Origin: Frigoribacterium sp. VKM Ac-2836
GTDB lineage: Bacteria; Actinomycetota; Actinomycetes; Actinomycetales; Microbacteriaceae
Length of the DNA stretch: 64,000 bases
Reading direction: 5' to 3'
NCBI RefSeq assembly: GCF_013248995.1
Contig: NZ_JABRPK010000004.1
Location: 1-64,000 of the forward strand
The translations under genes were made by a program, and so were the position numbers. The notes below the pieces were generated by a model. It was given only the letters and a program-made list of their open reading frames with translations. It made no database searches and was not told where the DNA came from. Below are positions 62,501 to 64,000 of the stretch, one piece after another; the stretch's first letter is position 1; every line of letters starts with the position of its first letter.

Positions 62501-62811
62501 GCTTCGTGCTGCTCGACACGGCGACGACCCCCGAGCTCGAGGCCGAGGGACTGGCCCGCGACGTCGTCCGCGCCGTGCAGCAGGCCCGCAAGGTGGCCGA
62601 CCTCGACGTGTCCGACCGCATCACGACGACGTTGACGACCGACGCCGCCGCGGCTGCCGCGGTCGAGGCCCACCGTGAGCTGATCTCTCGAGAGACCCTG
62701 ACCACCGAGCTGATCGTCGACGTCCACGAGGGCGTCGGCGAGAACGCCGAGAAGACCGTCGTCGGATCGGGCCCCGGCTCGGCCGTCGTCGTGGAGGTGC
62801 GACGCGCATGA
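59518..62811 (+). CDS. ileS: isoleucyl-tRNA synthetase
   Basis: A class I synthetase of 1097 residues. The HIGH motif has the form [15 protein letters not shown] (about residue 60), KMSKS is [12 protein letters not shown] near 647, and the CP1 editing domain spans about 190-400. The HYGH form and the [18 protein letters not shown] block mark the eukaryote-like IleS type common in actinobacteria. ATG 59518 follows GGAG. Controlled by the T-box, it overlaps folC by 4 nt (ATGA). Confidence 0.96.
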   Translation: MTYPKGSDATGVPASPRFPEIETGVLAFWKRDDTFAESIRAREGCDEWVFYDGPPFANGLPHYGHLLTGYAKDVFPRYQTMRGKQVHRRFGWDTHGLPAELEAMRQLGLTEKHEIDDMGIDVFNAAARRSVLQYTDEWQQYVTRQARWVDFDHDYKTLDVDYMESVVWAFEQLHEKGLAYEGFRVLPYCWHDQTPLSNHELRMDDDVYKNRQDQTVTVAFPLVGAKAEALGLTGVEALAWTTTPWTLPTNMALAVGPGIDYVAVPHALLPGERTGDQELLTGSVFLLAADTLGAYARDLGYESAESAEAAVTATFTGAELEGVEYDRIWDVYADTEAWGTENAWRLLVADYVATGEGTGIVHQAPAYGEDDQLVCAAAGIPVIVSVDDGGRFLPMFDELGVAGLQVFDANKPLVQRLRADGRLLRLASYEHSYPHCWRCRNPLIYKAVSSWFVRVTEFRDRMGELNQQITWVPDNVKDGQFGKWVGNARDWSISRNRYWGSPIPVWKSDDPAYPRVDVYGSLAEMEADFGRLPLNADGEPDLHRPYIDELTRPNPDDPTGQSTMRRIEDVLDVWFDSGSMPFAQVHYPFENQQWFDEHSPADFIVEYIGQTRGWFYTLHTLSTALFDRPAFSNVVSHGIVLGSDGQKMSKSLRNYPDVSEVFDRDGADAMRWFLMSSSVIRGGNLVVTEEGIREGVRQFLLPLWSTWYFFSLYANAASGGAGRHAAPGYEAQWRTDSSDVLDRYLLAKTRLLVTDVESALDALDTPLATATLRDFADVLTNWYVRRSRDRFWSGDDVDAFDTLFTVLETLTRVAAPLAPLVADEVYKGLTGGRSVHLTDWPDAAAFPADDALVDAMDAVRAVASSGLALRKAQGLRVRLPLARLTVVTPDPAGLEAFADIVRDELNVKQVVVTRLTEESLGEYGVTRKLTVNARAAGPRIGKQVQQVIPSAKKGDWQPAGENVVVGGVELLPGEFTLELAVADASSALAFVGDGGFVLLDTATTPELEAEGLARDVVRAVQQARKVADLDVSDRITTTLTTDAAAAAAVEAHRELISRETLTTELIVDVHEGVGENAEKTVVGSGPGSAVVVEVRRA

Positions 62812-64000
62812 CCCCGAAGAAGGACGACCAGCCGGGTGAGGGTCCCGACGGCCGCGGAGGTGAGTTCGCGGACGCCGCGCAACGCGTCTACGACGACCTG
62901 CTCGCCCGCATCGGCGAACAGGCGCCGCAACCCCGGCTCGAGCCGACGCGACGTGCGGTCGAGCTGCTCGGTGATCCGCAGCGGGCCTACCCGGTGATCC
63001 ACCTCACCGGCACGAACGGCAAGACGTCGACGAGTCGCATGATCGAGAGCATCCTGCGGGCGCACGGCCTGCGGACGGGGCTCATGACGAGCCCGCACCT
63101 CGTGCGCCTCAACGAGCGCATCGTCGTCGACGGCGAACCGATCAGCGACGAGCGCCTGGTCGCGAACTGGGACGACATCCAGCCCTACCTGACCATGATC
63201 GACACCGACCTCGAGGCCTCGGGCGAGCCTGCCCTGACCTTCTTCGAGGCCCTGACGGTTCTCGCCTTCGCCTGCTTCGCCGACGCCCCGGCCGACGTCG
63301 TCGTGCTCGAGGTCGGCATGGGAGGCGAGTGGGACAGTACGAACGTCGCCGACGGCCAGGTCGCGGTGTTCACCCCGATCGCGCTCGACCACCAGAACCG
63401 GCTCGGCTCGACCGTGGCCGAGATCGCGCGCACCAAGGCGGGCATCGTGAAGCCCACGGCGGCCGTCGTCTCGGCAGCGCAGACCCCCGAGGCCCTGGCC
63501 GAACTCGAACGCGCCGTCGAGCTCAGCGAGGGCTCGCTCGCGGTCGAGGGCACCGGCTTCGGCGTCGAGTCGACCACCGTGGCAGTGGGCGGTCAGGTCG
63601 TCACGATCCGCGGGCTCGCAGGCCGCTACGACGACCTGCTGCTGCCCCAGTTCGGCGACCACCAGGCCCAGAACGCGGCGGTAGCCGTCGCCGCGGTCGA
63701 ATCCTTCCTGGGCGGTGGTGCGCAGCCGCTCGACCACGAGGTGCTCGCCGAGGGGCTTGCGAGCGCGACCTCGCCCGGTCGTCTGCAGATCGTGGCCAAC
63801 GAGCCGACGATCCTGGTCGACGCCGCACACAACCCGCACGGCGCCCGTGCCCTCGCCAAGGCGCTCGACGACTACTTCCAGTTCGGAGGTGTCGTCGCGG
63901 TGATCAGCGTGTTGGCCGACAAGGACGCGGCGGGCATCGTCCGCGCCCTGGCGCCCACGGTCACCCAGTTCGTCGTGACGAGCTCGCAGTCCGACCGGGC
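62808..64000 (+). CDS. folC: folylpolyglutamate/dihydrofolate synthase (partial, runs off the window)
   Basis: The 397 visible codons are open to the window end; a full FolC has about 460. The ATP site is [16 protein letters not shown] (about residues 66-81); [31 protein letters not shown] (normally GGRLDATN) and [17 protein letters not shown] are further FolC hallmarks. It ligates glutamate to folates and makes dihydrofolate. ATG 62808 overlaps the ileS stop, so it also depends on the ileS transcript. Confidence 0.95.
   Translation, partial: MTPKKDDQPGEGPDGRGGEFADAAQRVYDDLLARIGEQAPQPRLEPTRRAVELLGDPQRAYPVIHLTGTNGKTSTSRMIESILRAHGLRTGLMTSPHLVRLNERIVVDGEPISDERLVANWDDIQPYLTMIDTDLEASGEPALTFFEALTVLAFACFADAPADVVVLEVGMGGEWDSTNVADGQVAVFTPIALDHQNRLGSTVAEIARTKAGIVKPTAAVVSAAQTPEALAELERAVELSEGSLAVEGTGFGVESTTVAVGGQVVTIRGLAGRYDDLLLPQFGDHQAQNAAVAVAAVESFLGGGAQPLDHEVLAEGLASATSPGRLQIVANEPTILVDAAHNPHGARALAKALDDYFQFGGVVAVISVLADKDAAGIVRALAPTVTQFVVTSSQSDR

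Noticed and set aside
59377-62727. 1116-residue open frame antisense to ileS
   Set aside because: Its composition (Asp/Gly/Val/Arg runs) and lack of any domain are typical of the antisense frame of a GC-rich gene; ileS on the other strand is unambiguous.

Overview
The window is very GC-rich and almost fully coding. The gene set points to an actinobacterium of the order Micrococcales, most likely family Microbacteriaceae (inference from gene content and style, not from a search). The supporting traits are a mycothiol-type nitroreductase (Rv2466c family), an M. tuberculosis-like RpiB, a tig-clpP1-clpP2-clpX block, a translational-type ileS T-box, an LAxTG sortase substrate, a DtxR/IdeR-type iron box, and many genes whose start codon sits 6-7 nt after a TAnnnT -10 box (leaderless transcripts). 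No phage, insertion sequence, CRISPR array or restriction system is visible. The region looks like ordinary chromosomal backbone with small lineage-specific genes.

Layout. 0.1-5.6 kb: an alpha/beta hydrolase, a DUF1801-type protein, and a TPP-riboswitch operon for an ECF transporter of thiamin precursor (ykoE-ykoD-ykoC) that ends with a P-loop kinase. 5.6-9.9 kb: an acyltransferase/SGNH protein and a Tat-exported beta-helix protein, divergent across a spacer of repeated GTACC half-sites, then a zincin. 9.9-17.1 kb: a duplicated terminator next to tRNA-His, oligoribonuclease, an MFS pump with its MarR repressor, small proteins, a GT2-GtrA fusion coupled to a GT39-type glycosyltransferase, and tRNA-Arg. 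17.1-25.5 kb: hypotheticals, an aldo/keto reductase, MsrA, an SSB paralogue, a lipoprotein, EttA and two thioesterases. 25.5-34.7 kb: truncated globin and MscS-like channel, aminopeptidase N, nitroreductase, RpiB, a Nei-type glycosylase, PaiB, an amidohydrolase and Dps. 34.7-38.4 kb: a two-component system, an SGNH lipoprotein, tRNA-Gly and tRNA-Pro. 38.4-48.6 kb: trigger factor, ClpP1/P2, ClpX, an M3 peptidase, a methyltransferase, and ValS with a small coupled ORF. 48.8-56.8 kb: a ProP-like transporter, a peptide-type ABC importer, a TetR regulator and a GtrA protein. 57-64 kb: an LAxTG surface protein, a CDF metal transporter, and T-box-ileS-folC (folC runs off the window end).

How the genes work together. 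Protein quality control is concentrated here: trigger factor folds nascent chains, ClpXP1P2 degrades substrates, and PepN and the M3 peptidase finish the peptides, which the ABC importer could also supply from outside. Redox and stress genes (MsrA, Rv2466c-like, Dps, globin, Nei) are scattered as single units. The unusual signals are mostly regulatory or repetitive: a dispersed 12-mer (CAGGAGGCGCGG), widespread leaderless promoters, stacked palindromes in divergent spacers, and a kinase of unknown substrate inside a TPP-controlled uptake operon. I found no clear previously undescribed multi-gene system.
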